A stretch of 64,000 bases of DNA from positions 682,001-746,000 of the forward strand of contig NZ_CP138214.1 in NCBI RefSeq assembly GCF_034043515.1, in the 5' to 3' direction. The DNA comes from Pseudomonas sp. MUP55 (GTDB taxonomy: Bacteria; Pseudomonadota; Gammaproteobacteria; Pseudomonadales; Pseudomonadaceae). The position numbers and the translations under genes were made by a program. The notes under the pieces were generated by a model. The model was not told where the DNA came from. It searched no databases and worked only from the letters and a program-made list of their open reading frames with translations. Shown here piece by piece: positions 32,110 through 39,829 of this stretch (positions within the stretch are counted from its first letter, which is position 1; each line of letters starts with the position of its first letter).

Positions 32110-33375
32110 TTAGTTGCTCTTCACGGCGTAGTCCGGCTTTTTGTCATTGCCAGGGATGTACGGGCTCCACGGCTGTGCGCGGATCGGCTCATTGGTCTGC
32201 CACACCACCGAGAACTGCCCGTCGGCCTGGATCTCACCGATCATCACCGGCTTGTGCAGGTGGTGGTTGGTCTTGTCCATGGTCAGGGTGAAACCGGACG
32301 GTGCGGCGAAGGTCTGGCCGGCCAGCGCTTCACGCACTTTGTCGACGTCGGTGGACTTGGCCTTCTCTGCCGCCTGCGCCCACATGTGGATGCCCACGTA
32401 GGTGGCTTCCATCGGGTCGTTGGTCACTGCTTTGTCTGCCCCCGGCAGGTTGTGTTTCTTGGCGTAGGCTTTCCAGTCGGCCACAAACTTCTGGTTCACC
32501 GGGTTCTCCACCGACTGGAAGTAGTTCCAGGCCGCGAGGTTGCCCACCAGCGGCTTGGTGTCGATGCCGCGCAATTCTTCTTCGCCCACCGAGAAGGCCA
32601 CTACCGGTACATCGGTCGCCTTCAGGCCCTGGTTGGCCAGTTCCTTGTAGAACGGCACGTTGGAGTCGCCATTCACGGTGGAGACCACCGCAGTCTTGCC
32701 GCCCGCGGAGAACTTCTTGATGTTGGCGACGATGGTCTGGTAATCGCTGTGGCCGAACGGGGTGTAGACCTCTTCGATGTCCTTGTCCGCCACGCCTTTG
32801 GAATGCAGGAACGAACGCAGGATCTTGTTAGTGGTGCGCGGGTACACGTAGTCGGTGCCGAGCAGGAAGAAGCGCTTGGCGCCGCCGCCTTCTTCGCTCA
32901 TCAGGTATTCCACCGCCGGGATCGCTTGCTGGTTGGGCGCCGCGCCGGTGTAGAACACGTTGGGCGACATCTCTTCGCCTTCGTATTGCACCGGGTAGAA
33001 CAGCAGGCCGTTGAGTTCCTCGAACACCGGCAATACCGATTTGCGCGACACCGAGGTCCAGCAGCCGAACACCACGGCGACCTTGTCCTGGGTCAGCAAC
33101 TGGCGACCTTTCTCGGCGAACAGCGGCCAGTTGGACGCGGGGTCCACCACCACCGGCTCGAGCATCTTGCCGTTCACACCGCCCTTGGCGTTGATCTCGT
33201 CGATGGTCATCAGCGCCATGTCTTTGAGCGAGGTTTCGGAGATGGCCATGGTCCCGGACAACGAGTGCAGGATGCCGACCTTGATGGTCTCGGCGGCCTG
33301 GACGGTCCAGGTCAAGCCCATGGCGGCAATGGATGCCGACAAAGTGAAAGCCTTGATCAAGCTGCGACGCTTCAT
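32110..33375 (-). CDS. urtA: Urea ABC transporter substrate-binding protein UrtA
   Basis: UrtA is the periplasmic urea receptor, 421 residues. The signal peptide begins MKRRSLIKAFTLSASIAAMG, with a twin-arginine-like KRRSLIK start, and ends near VQA-AE. The mature part starts with the family segment IKVGILHSLSGTMAISE and contains VVFGCWTSVSRKSVLPVFEE and NGLLFYPVQYEGEE, typical of UrtA/FmdD proteins. ATG 33375 is chosen since the upstream in-frame residues have no signal character. It heads the urt-ure series, 53 bases from a sigma-54 promoter. Confidence 0.96.
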   Translation of the reverse strand: MKRRSLIKAFTLSASIAAMGLTWTVQAAETIKVGILHSLSGTMAISETSLKDMALMTIDEINAKGGVNGKMLEPVVVDPASNWPLFAEKGRQLLTQDKVAVVFGCWTSVSRKSVLPVFEELNGLLFYPVQYEGEEMSPNVFYTGAAPNQQAIPAVEYLMSEEGGGAKRFFLLGTDYVYPRTTNKILRSFLHSKGVADKDIEEVYTPFGHSDYQTIVANIKKFSAGGKTAVVSTVNGDSNVPFYKELANQGLKATDVPVVAFSVGEEELRGIDTKPLVGNLAAWNYFQSVENPVNQKFVADWKAYAKKHNLPGADKAVTNDPMEATYVGIHMWAQAAEKAKSTDVDKVREALAGQTFAAPSGFTLTMDKTNHHLHKPVMIGEIQADGQFSVVWQTNEPIRAQPWSPYIPGNDKKPDYAVKSN

Positions 33376-33427
33376 GGTGCGATCTCCGTAAAACCGATAG
33401 TTTTTGTTGGGCAGATACACACGACTT

Positions 33428-33443
33428 TGCAAAGGCTGTGCCT
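33428..33443 (-). promoter_or_regulatory. Sigma-54 promoter of the urt-ure genes
   Basis: On the minus strand the sequence AGGCACAGCCTTTGCA matches the sigma-54 consensus (YTGGCACG-N4-TTGCW) with the exact GG-N10-GC spacing (GG at 33442-33441, GC at 33430-33429). The expected start site is about 40 bases before the urtA start codon. This implies RpoN with an NtrC-type activator. An NtrC binding site was not confirmed. Confidence 0.82.
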
Positions 33444-33594
33444 GCTACGCGAGGCGCGGGATTACAGGCGGTTCAGCGAGGCGAATCGGCACCGTGGCGC
33501 ACCAGGATGGCGCCACGTTCCGTTGTTGAGTGCACGGCAAGCTTCAAAACAGGGCGTTGCGCACCAGGCCGTGCCGGCAGTGCGCAACCCGGTA

Positions 33595-34956
33595 TTACGC
33601 GGTGACGCCGACCCGTGACAGCAGCACGCGGTCCAGCACCCACACCACCACCAGCGAGGCGCCCACCAGCGGGAAAATGATCGCCAACGCGAGCATGATC
33701 GCCATCGCGGTTTTCCACCTGGGCAGGTCATGGCGCAACGGCGGCACACCGAGCCCGCCCTGTGGCCGACGCTTCCACCAGATCACCACGCCGCTCACCG
33801 CGCTGAGCAGAATCATCAGGCAGATCACCAGCACGATCAGCTGATTGACCCAGCCGAACATCTTGCCCTCGTGCAGCATCACCCCGGTTTCGGTGGCACG
33901 TGCGACGCCGTTGTAATGTTCCCAGCGCACGTCGGCCAGGACCTTGCCGGTGTACTGGTCCACATGCAGCGTGGCGTCATTGCGAGGGTCGTTGGCGAAT
34001 ACGGCGATGGTGAACACGCCGGTGGCGGTGGTGGGGAAGGTGATGCTGTAGCCAGGTTCGACCTTGCGCGCAGTGGCCAGGTCGACCACCTGTTGCAGGC
34101 TGATGCCGGGCGCGGCGGGGCCTGCGTGCATGGCGCCGTGGTTCATGTGTTCGGCATGATTGCCGGACATCGGCATCGGCGTGTTTTCCATCGCCCAGGG
34201 CACTGTTTGCTGGCTGGCGGTATTGAGGGTGCGCGCCTGCTGGTCCGACTGCGGCACGTTGTTCCACATCGCCGCCGGGAAGGTGTTCCACAGGTCGGCG
34301 TATTGCTTGCCCCAGAAACCCGTCCAGGTCATGCCGCTGAGCAGCATCACCAGCAGGAACGCCGCGCCCCAGAAACCGGCGACAGCATGCAGGTCACGCC
34401 AGAGCAAGCGGCCTCGGCTGTTCAAGCGTGGCCATAACACCCCCGCCGGGGACCGGCCGCGCGGCCACCACAGGTACAGGCCGGACACCACCAGCATCAC
34501 GCCCCAACCGGCGGCCAGTTCAATCAGCCGATCTCCGGTGGTGCCGATCATCAGCTCCCCATGCAGGGCGCGGGCGATGGCTTGCAGGTTGTCTTTGGCG
34601 TCCTGTTCTCCGAGCACGGTGCCGCGATACGGGTCGACGAATACGCTGATCTCGCGGCCCTGCTGCTGCATCACGAACTGCGCACTGCTGGTGGCATCGG
34701 CGGGTGGCAGGTATTTGCTGATCGCGGCCTGGGGGTAGACAGCCTTGGCCCGTTGCAACTGCTCGTCGGCGCTCAGTGCGTGCTCGGCTGCGGGTACTTT
34801 CAGCAGCTCGCCATACATCAGCGGGTCGAGCTGGGGTTTGAACAGGTAGATGATGCCGGTCAGGGCCAGCAGCACCATGAACGGGGCGACGAAGAGCCCG
34901 GCGTAGAAGTGCCAGCGCCAGGCCAGGTTGTAGAAGGAAACTGTTTGAGTGCTCAT
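33595..34956 (-). CDS. PepSY-associated membrane protein (PiuB-like)
   Basis: This is a 453-residue inner-membrane protein of the PepSY_TM family. Membrane segments are seen near residues 15-40 (HFYAGLFVAPFMVLLALTGI), 160-180, 200-220, about 385-405 (LIVLVICLMILLSAVSGVVI) and 425-450. PepSY-like soluble domains lie between the first and second and before the fourth. A Met/His-rich loop around residues 265-285 (MPMSGNHAEHMNHGAMHAG) suggests metal contact. It follows the OprC-type receptor gene on the same strand, separated by a REP pair. Relatives act as ferric reductases or accessory proteins in metal uptake. A role in copper handling is inferred from the neighbours. Confidence 0.87.
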   Translation of the reverse strand: MSTQTVSFYNLAWRWHFYAGLFVAPFMVLLALTGIIYLFKPQLDPLMYGELLKVPAAEHALSADEQLQRAKAVYPQAAISKYLPPADATSSAQFVMQQQGREISVFVDPYRGTVLGEQDAKDNLQAIARALHGELMIGTTGDRLIELAAGWGVMLVVSGLYLWWPRGRSPAGVLWPRLNSRGRLLWRDLHAVAGFWGAAFLLVMLLSGMTWTGFWGKQYADLWNTFPAAMWNNVPQSDQQARTLNTASQQTVPWAMENTPMPMSGNHAEHMNHGAMHAGPAAPGISLQQVVDLATARKVEPGYSITFPTTATGVFTIAVFANDPRNDATLHVDQYTGKVLADVRWEHYNGVARATETGVMLHEGKMFGWVNQLIVLVICLMILLSAVSGVVIWWKRRPQGGLGVPPLRHDLPRWKTAMAIMLALAIIFPLVGASLVVVWVLDRVLLSRVGVTA

Positions 34957-35000
34957 CGGGTGCTCCGCAAGGCTTTGATTTATCTGTGTCAGTTACACCG

Positions 35001-35092
35001 CTATCGGGGGCAAGCCCCCTCCCACACTTGACTGTGTTCACAATGCTCAATCTGTGAACCCAGTCCAATGTGGGAGGGGGCTTGCCTCCGAT
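35001..35092. repeat. REP pair (ATCGGGGG arms outermost)
   Basis: Inverted REP copies between the OprC-type and PepSY genes. The second arm carries a C-to-T type change (TTGCCTCCGAT). The spacer resembles that of the pair at 6432. Confidence 0.87.
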
Positions 35093-35096
35093 GCTC

Positions 35097-37157
35097 TTAG
35101 AAGCTCATGTCCACCTTGGTCCACAGGGTTCGCCCGGGCTCATTGATAGCCTGCGGGTCGTTCGCCGGGTAGCCGAACCCGGCGTTGCCGGCCAGGTTCA
35201 AATGCTCGGCGTAAGCCTTGCCGAACACGTTGTCGACACCGGTACTGACCTTGAAGTTTTTATTGATTCGGTACGCGGCGTTCAGCGAGAACACGCCAAA
35301 GCCACTGCTGGTGTCGTAATCCTTGCCCACCACGTTGCCTTTGTTCGGGTCGATGCGGTTCTGCGCCGCGACCACGCGCCACAGCGCGCCGGCGCTCCAG
35401 TCATCTTCGCTGTAGGTCAGGCCGAAGCGCGCATCCAGCGGCGGCATCTGCGGCAGGGCCTTGCCGTCGCTGCTGTTTTTGCCCCAGGCGTAGGCGAGGC
35501 TGGCGTCGGCTTTCCAGTGTTGCGTCAGCTTGTAGGCCGCGCCCAGTTCGCCGCCCATGATGCGGGCGTCGACATTGCGCGCCTGGGAGGTGGTGCCCAT
35601 CATGCCCGGCCGGTAGTCGAACAGGATGAAGTCGCGCACCTGGCCGACGTAACCTGAGACCCAGGCTTCCAGGTCGGCGCTTTTGTATTGCGCGCCGAAG
35701 TCCAACTGCGTGGTTTTCTCGGGCTTGACGCCGTCGAAGGCGTTCACCGAACCGACCGCGCCGGTGTTGGGGGAAAACAACTCCCAGTAATCCGGGAAGC
35801 GCTCGGCGTGGCCCAGGCCCGCATACAGCGTGGTGGGGGTGTCCGCCAGATCGTGCTCGTAGCGTACAAAGCCGGACGGCAGGGTATCGGCGCGGGTGTC
35901 ACCGGCGGTGGGGTTGGGGCGCGACATCATTGCCGAACCGGTGCGTTGGCGAAAATCCTTGGCCGAAGCACGGTCCAGACGCGCACCGCTGATCAGGCGG
36001 TCGCGGTCGGCGGCGTACCAGGTCAGCTCGCCGAACACGCCGTAGTTATGGAAGTTGGCGTCCTTGTCGCGGGGCAGGTCCTTGTAGGTGTCGACGCCCA
36101 TGCTGCTGCGCGCGCGGTGTTCGTTGGTCTGCGCATCGAGGCCGCCGATCAGTTGCACATCGGCCCAGCGCCAGGTCGCCTTGATCCGGGCACCCAGGGT
36201 GCGGCGATCGACGTTGGACGCCATCGGCCCGGCCATCATCCCGGTGCCGGATGGCACGCGCAGGCTGTAGTTGTCCATCACGTGGTCGGCGTAGTTGTAG
36301 TAGACCTGAGCCTCGACCTTGTCCAGCACCTCGCCGAGGTTGGACTTCTCGAAGCGCAACCCCAGGCTTTCGCGCAGGAACTGCGAGCCGTCCATGCCGC
36401 GCCCGGCGTAACGCGCCTCGCCATCGCCACGGCCGGCGGTGAGTTCCAGCAGCGTATCCGCGTCGGGGGTGAAGCCTAGGGCAACGTCGCCATTCCATTT
36501 GTCGTAGCGCGAAGCGACGGTGTCGTGGTTGCCGTCTCTGTAATCGTCGGCATGGGCCTGGTTGCCGATCACCCGCACGTAGCCCAATGGCCCGCCGGCA
36601 GCGGCGTCGATGACCTTGTCGAAACGGCCGTTGGAGCCGGCCAGCACACTGGCGTTGACCCGCGTACCCAGCTCACCGAACTGCTCCGGCTCACGCTCGA
36701 ACAAGATGGTGCCGGCTGAGGCACCGGGGCCCCACAGCACGGTTTGCGGGCCCTTGATCACGGTGAGCTTGTCGTAGGTTTCCGGCGAGATGTACGAGGT
36801 GGGCGCATCCATCCGGCCGGGGCAGGCGCCGAGCATCACGCCGCCGTTGGTGAGGATATTCAGGCGCGAGCCGAACATGCCGCGCAGCACCGGGTCGCCA
36901 TTGGTACCGCCGTTGCGTACCAGGGCGAAGCCGGGGATGGTCTTGAGGTAGTCGCCACCGTCGCTGGCGGGCACCGGTTGGCGTGGGTCTTTCGGGTGGG
37001 TGACAACGGTGAGAGGCGAGCTGGGGGCAATCGCCGTGATCACCGTGGGGCTCAATTCGTGTTCGTCCGCGTGAGCGCAGGGGGCAAGCAGTGCGCCGCA
37101 CAGTACGGCGAACACCGGGGCAGCGCCCAAACGGGTGTCGGCAGGAAACCTGGACAT
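35097..37157 (-). CDS. oprC: TonB-dependent copper receptor, OprC type
   Basis: This is a 686-residue outer-membrane receptor. Signal peptide residues are 1-30 (ending CAHA). The plug domain (about 35-165) contains LKTIPGFALVRNGGTNGDPV, and the beta-barrel ends at an aromatic C terminus (TLWTKVDMSF). The copper ligands known from P. aeruginosa OprC are present: CxxxM as Cys112/Met116 (GACPGRMDA) and HxM as His292/Met294 (ADHVMDN). The ATG at 37157 is preferred; an in-frame ATG at 37169 or TTG at 37172 would add four or five residues. It lies in a same-strand cluster with PCuAC and two DUF2946 genes. Copper uptake powered by TonB is the likely role. Confidence 0.93.
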   Translation of the reverse strand: MSRFPADTRLGAAPVFAVLCGALLAPCAHADEHELSPTVITAIAPSSPLTVVTHPKDPRQPVPASDGGDYLKTIPGFALVRNGGTNGDPVLRGMFGSRLNILTNGGVMLGACPGRMDAPTSYISPETYDKLTVIKGPQTVLWGPGASAGTILFEREPEQFGELGTRVNASVLAGSNGRFDKVIDAAAGGPLGYVRVIGNQAHADDYRDGNHDTVASRYDKWNGDVALGFTPDADTLLELTAGRGDGEARYAGRGMDGSQFLRESLGLRFEKSNLGEVLDKVEAQVYYNYADHVMDNYSLRVPSGTGMMAGPMASNVDRRTLGARIKATWRWADVQLIGGLDAQTNEHRARSSMGVDTYKDLPRDKDANFHNYGVFGELTWYAADRDRLISGARLDRASAKDFRQRTGSAMMSRPNPTAGDTRADTLPSGFVRYEHDLADTPTTLYAGLGHAERFPDYWELFSPNTGAVGSVNAFDGVKPEKTTQLDFGAQYKSADLEAWVSGYVGQVRDFILFDYRPGMMGTTSQARNVDARIMGGELGAAYKLTQHWKADASLAYAWGKNSSDGKALPQMPPLDARFGLTYSEDDWSAGALWRVVAAQNRIDPNKGNVVGKDYDTSSGFGVFSLNAAYRINKNFKVSTGVDNVFGKAYAEHLNLAGNAGFGYPANDPQAINEPGRTLWTKVDMSF

Positions 37158-37250
37158 GACAAATTCCATCAATCAATCGTAAACAACACGGCCAGCAGCC
37201 TGCGGCTGTCTGTCTAAAGTCGGCCGGAGTGAAGTAACGCGATGAAGTGC

Positions 37251-37640
37251 TTACGAGGCGATGGGCGGCGCGCGGCTGCGGGCGCCGGGGAAGATGTTTT
37301 GCCGGGCATGGCCCAGGCGCGGCGCGCAGGGCAGGGCGTTGGCGGGTGGCGGGGCGTCGAGGCTGATGAAAGACGCGCCGCCGGGCAGGGCCGGGCAACT
37401 GAAGAGCAGGCTGCAATAGCCGCACTTTTCCCAGAGCACGTGGTGCTCGTCGGGGGCTTTGGTGGGGGTGGGCTCGCCATGGCAGCTGGGCATGTCCATC
37501 GACATACCGGCGTGATGGTCCATCGGCATCGCTTGGGAAATCAGCGGACCGATAAAAATCATCAGCATGGCGAACAGGCTGATCCAACTGCCGCGCATCA
37601 GGCGCGGGCGTTGAGACAACCTGGCGCGAGGGGCGCCCAT
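37251..37640 (-). CDS. DUF2946 family protein (first copy)
   Basis: This is a 129-residue protein with one N-terminal membrane or signal segment (SWISLFAMLMIFIGPLISQA), a Met/His-rich stretch (MPMDHHAGMSMDMPSCHGE) and a CGYCSLLF motif, as in DUF2946 proteins found beside copper uptake genes. The Met/His and Cys residues suggest Cu(I) binding at the periplasmic face. It lies 10 bases after the PCuAC gene and 93 bases before oprC. Function is inferred from composition and neighbours. Confidence 0.82.
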   Translation of the reverse strand: MGAPRARLSQRPRLMRGSWISLFAMLMIFIGPLISQAMPMDHHAGMSMDMPSCHGEPTPTKAPDEHHVLWEKCGYCSLLFSCPALPGGASFISLDAPPPANALPCAPRLGHARQNIFPGARSRAPPIAS

Positions 37641-37650
37641 CGAGGTGGTC

Positions 37651-38133
37651 CTACTGGGCGTGCTGATGCTCGTGGGCGACCATCGGCGGCGTCTTCTGGA
37701 CCGACACGTTCACTTGGACCTTGCCGGCCTTTTCAAAGGTCAGGGTCAGCGGGAACTGCTTGCCGTCGGCCAGCAGGCTGCGGTCTTTGAGGCCCAGCAG
37801 CATCACGTGGTAAGCCATTGGTGCGAAGGTCAGGTCACCCTTGGCCGGCACGGCGACGCTGGGCACTTGTTGCATCTTCATCAGGTCGCCTTGCATCACG
37901 TGCTCGTGCAGCTCGGCTTTTTCGGCGACGCTGGTTTCAGCGCCGAGCAGACGGTCGGGGGCAGCGCCGGTGTTATGAATCACGAAATAGGCCGCAACAG
38001 TGGGCGCATTCGGCGGTAACTCCTGGGACCAGGGATCGCTGACCAGCAGGTCGCCGGCCTTGTAGTCATCGGCATTGGCGGCACTGAACACCGGCAGCAG
38101 CAATGCCGCCAGAAGCAGGGAAGATTTAAGCAT
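37651..38133 (-). CDS. Periplasmic copper chaperone PCuAC
   Basis: This is a 160-residue periplasmic Cu(I) chaperone of the PCuAC (DUF461) family, which delivers copper for cytochrome oxidase CuA assembly. The signal peptide covers residues 1-21 (MLKSSLLLAALLLPVFSAAN). The family motif H-x10-M-x21-H-x-M is complete: His76, Met87, His109, Met111. The C-terminal HEHQHAQ adds metal ligands. ATG 38133 is used because the longer frame to 38169 lacks signal character at its start. It is flanked by DUF2946 genes and is upstream of oprC. Confidence 0.93.
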   Translation of the reverse strand: MLKSSLLLAALLLPVFSAANADDYKAGDLLVSDPWSQELPPNAPTVAAYFVIHNTGAAPDRLLGAETSVAEKAELHEHVMQGDLMKMQQVPSVAVPAKGDLTFAPMAYHVMLLGLKDRSLLADGKQFPLTLTFEKAGKVQVNVSVQKTPPMVAHEHQHAQ

Positions 38134-38181
38134 GGCAGTTCTCCAGAACGGGTCTAAAACGCAGTTCACTTGCGAAGACGA

Positions 38182-38574
38182 TCAAACCGTTGGAGAGGCG
38201 CGGGGATTGAGGCTCGGCCATTGCTGGCGTGGTTTGGGATTTTGCAAGGCAGGCGCAGGCAGGCTGCGCAGTGCTTCGAACCGCGTGACATACAACTGCG
38301 GCACATGCCCCGGCAACGCCAGCAACTGCGCGGAGCCCGAGCAACACCAGCAATGCTGCATGGCGGAGTGATCATCCTGTGGCGCCGGAACCTCCAGCTT
38401 GCCCAGGGCGATCGTCTTCAGGCTGGCGCCGTTGGAAGAACAAAAACTGCCCCACATCAGCCGCTTGACCGGGTCATCCGTCTGCTGCATCGCACTGGCC
38501 AACGGCATGGCAAACGCATTGAACAGCACTGCAAGGCAGGCGATCCAGGCAATTGCAAAGCGTTGACGGGCCAT
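38182..38574 (-). CDS. DUF2946 family protein (second copy)
   Basis: This is a 130-residue protein with an N-terminal hydrophobic segment (IAWIACLAVLFNAFAMPLAS), then RLMWGSFCSSNG and a HCWCCSGSAQL cysteine cluster, typical of DUF2946. It is the first gene of the copper cluster on the minus strand, 48 bases before the PCuAC gene. It differs clearly from the copy at 37251, so it is not a recent duplication. Copper binding is inferred. Confidence 0.82.
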   Translation of the reverse strand: MARQRFAIAWIACLAVLFNAFAMPLASAMQQTDDPVKRLMWGSFCSSNGASLKTIALGKLEVPAPQDDHSAMQHCWCCSGSAQLLALPGHVPQLYVTRFEALRSLPAPALQNPKPRQQWPSLNPRASPTV

Positions 38575-38597
38575 GGCGGATAATCCGTGGGGTTAAT

Positions 38598-38624
38598 CGA
38601 TCAGGCGGGTATTTAGCCTGATCG
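38598..38624. promoter_or_regulatory. Inverted repeat upstream of the copper cluster
   Basis: CGATCAGGC (38598-38606) and GCCTGATCG (38616-38624) form a perfect 9-bp inverted repeat with a 9-base centre (GGGTATTTA), 24 bases before the first DUF2946 start. It could be a dimeric operator or a hairpin ending the higBA transcript; the lack of a T-run favours an operator. Confidence 0.5.
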
Positions 38625-38671
38625 AAGGGGATAAGTAAAAAGGGGCGGTGTGGTTTGGTGTCGCAGTGCTA

Positions 38672-38962
38672 TCAGATCGCCGTGGCGTGAAGCTTGAGGC
38701 CCAACGCCTTCATGACTTTCATGATAGTCGCGAACTCGGGATTGCCAGTGCTGGAGAGGGCTTTGTACAGACTTTCTCGTCCGAGGCCGGCATCGCGGGC
38801 TACCTGCGTCATGCCTTGGGCGCGGGCGATGTCGTTGAGAGCAGTGCGAATCAAAAGACCGTCACCCGCATCATCTTCGAAACAGGTCTCCAGATACGCG
38901 GCCATCTCCAAAGGTGTATTCAAATATTTTGCCGCGTCGAAGCGGGTAAAGGATTCGCTCAT
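38672..38962 (-). CDS. higA: Antitoxin of a HigBA-type module (HTH)
   Basis: This is a 96-residue antitoxin of the addiction-module antidote family with an Xre-like helix-turn-helix (RAQGMTQVARDAGLGRESLY followed by KALSSTGNPEFATIMKVMKA). It should bind the toxin and repress its own promoter. The N-terminal part (FDAAKYLNTPLEMAAYLETC) is typical of the HigA-2-like subgroup. The start overlaps the toxin stop (ATGA). The toxin-first order is usual for higBA. Confidence 0.9.
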   Translation of the reverse strand: MSESFTRFDAAKYLNTPLEMAAYLETCFEDDAGDGLLIRTALNDIARAQGMTQVARDAGLGRESLYKALSSTGNPEFATIMKVMKALGLKLHATAI

Positions 38963-39270
38963 GATTTATTCCTCGCTACCAAATTCATTGCTATTTGCTT
39001 TGCACGCTTGATGTCTCGGCCTTGTGTTGATTTGTCACCGCCTATCAGCAGTAGATAAACCACTTCGTCGCGGCGGGTAAAGTAGACGCGATACCCTGGG
39101 CCGTAGTGGATTCGCATTTCGTACACTCCATCGCCTACAGGCTCACAGTCGCCGAAGTTTCCTGCTTCCGCCATTCGTAATCTTTTCACTACCCGAACTT
39201 TTGCGAATGGATCTCGAACTGCTTTTAGCCATTTGACAAACTCAATGGTTTCATCGAATTCAATTGTCAT
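38959..39270 (-). CDS. higB: Toxin of a HigBA-type module (RelE/ParE fold)
   Basis: This is a 103-residue toxin of the RelE/ParE superfamily, phage-derived HigB-like group. It has FVKWLKAVRDPFAKVRVVKR and the diagnostic MRIHYGPGYRVYFTRRDEVV, with a C-terminal GGDKSTQGRDIKRAK. Such proteins are ribosome-dependent mRNA nucleases. The ATG at 39270 starts at the family N terminus (MTIEFDETIEFV). Local base composition is less GC-biased than neighbouring operons, consistent with acquisition. Confidence 0.9.
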   Translation of the reverse strand: MTIEFDETIEFVKWLKAVRDPFAKVRVVKRLRMAEAGNFGDCEPVGDGVYEMRIHYGPGYRVYFTRRDEVVYLLLIGGDKSTQGRDIKRAKQIAMNLVARNKS

Positions 39271-39590
39271 GAATCGTATTCCTTGGGATACGCGATGGCA
39301 AGCTGCGACGTGCTGCAAAAGCAGAGCGTCTCTATCGCGGGCGAAGACGCAAAACTGGGAGAGGGAGGTTAGGGCGCAGGGTTTTGGTTGAGCCAGCCAG
39401 CGGATTCGGAAGAGTTTGTAGGATGAATCGCCTTATTGAGGGCGCAGCTAAGCAACCAGCGTTTTCCAATTCGATCATTCCCACGCTCTGCGTGGGAATG
39501 CTGCCCAGGACGCTCTGCGTCTGCTCAAACAGAAATTTCCGACAAGGATTTGAGGTTGTCCCTAGGACACTCAATCTCTAGTCTCCGTAC
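39271..39590. other. Gene-free stretch between higB and the DUF3077 leader
   Basis: These bases hold the higBA promoter region and the inverted repeats at 39476-39521. Open frames on both strands here look like chance readings across the repeats, with no start signals or family resemblance. Confidence 0.5.
39476..39521. repeat. Tandem short inverted repeats (CATTCCCACGC-TCT-GCGTGGGAATG)
   Basis: A perfect 11-bp stem with a TCT loop (39476-39500) is followed by GACGC-TCT-GCGTC (39509-39521) with the same loop. CATTCCCACGC-type palindromes are common dispersed repeats in Pseudomonas genomes. Confidence 0.8.
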
Positions 39591-39804
39591 ACCGCTGCAA
39601 ACACAGCGGTCGGGCGTCGCGGCCCGGATTTCTATGGACGCTGAGCGTCATCGTCTGCTTTCAGTTGGCGCTTTTTTATCGTCTACTGTGCAGTGCTATG
39701 GCGGCTGTGCGCGGGATACCTCCGGGTATGCCGGGTTTCCTTAGGACCGGTCCGCGAACCTGCGTACAGCTGCCACCCCATCGCGTCGCGGCGATCAATG
39801 GCAG
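39591..39804 (+). ncRNA. Hairpin-rich leader upstream of the DUF3077 gene (candidate cis-acting RNA)
   Basis: Five inverted repeats follow one another. They are ACCGCTG/CAGCGGT (39591-39610), CGGGC/GCCCG (39611-39626), GACGC/GCGTC (39637-39649), ATACC/GGTAT with a TCCG loop (39716-39729), and a nested stem CTGCCA...ATCGC/GCGAT...TGGCAG (39770-39804). The last ends 12 bases before the ribosome binding site TAAGGAG. An open frame runs through part of it in phase with the gene but has no good start signal. A structured 5' leader that controls translation is inferred. Confidence 0.45.
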
Positions 39805-39829
39805 TTCCACTTTCCTAAGGAGCTCCACC

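Noticed and set aside
32254..33618. 454-codon open frame antisense to urtA
   Set aside because: No motifs; urtA on the other strand is certain and the frame runs through its promoter.
39332..39574. 80-codon open frame on the minus strand over the CATTCCCACGC repeats
   Set aside because: It is made mostly of repeat sequence and has no ribosome binding site or family resemblance.
39665..39829. N-terminal extension of the DUF3077 protein starting at 39665
   Set aside because: The extension would translate the hairpin-rich leader. ATG 39830 has a strong ribosome binding site and starts exactly at the family N terminus.
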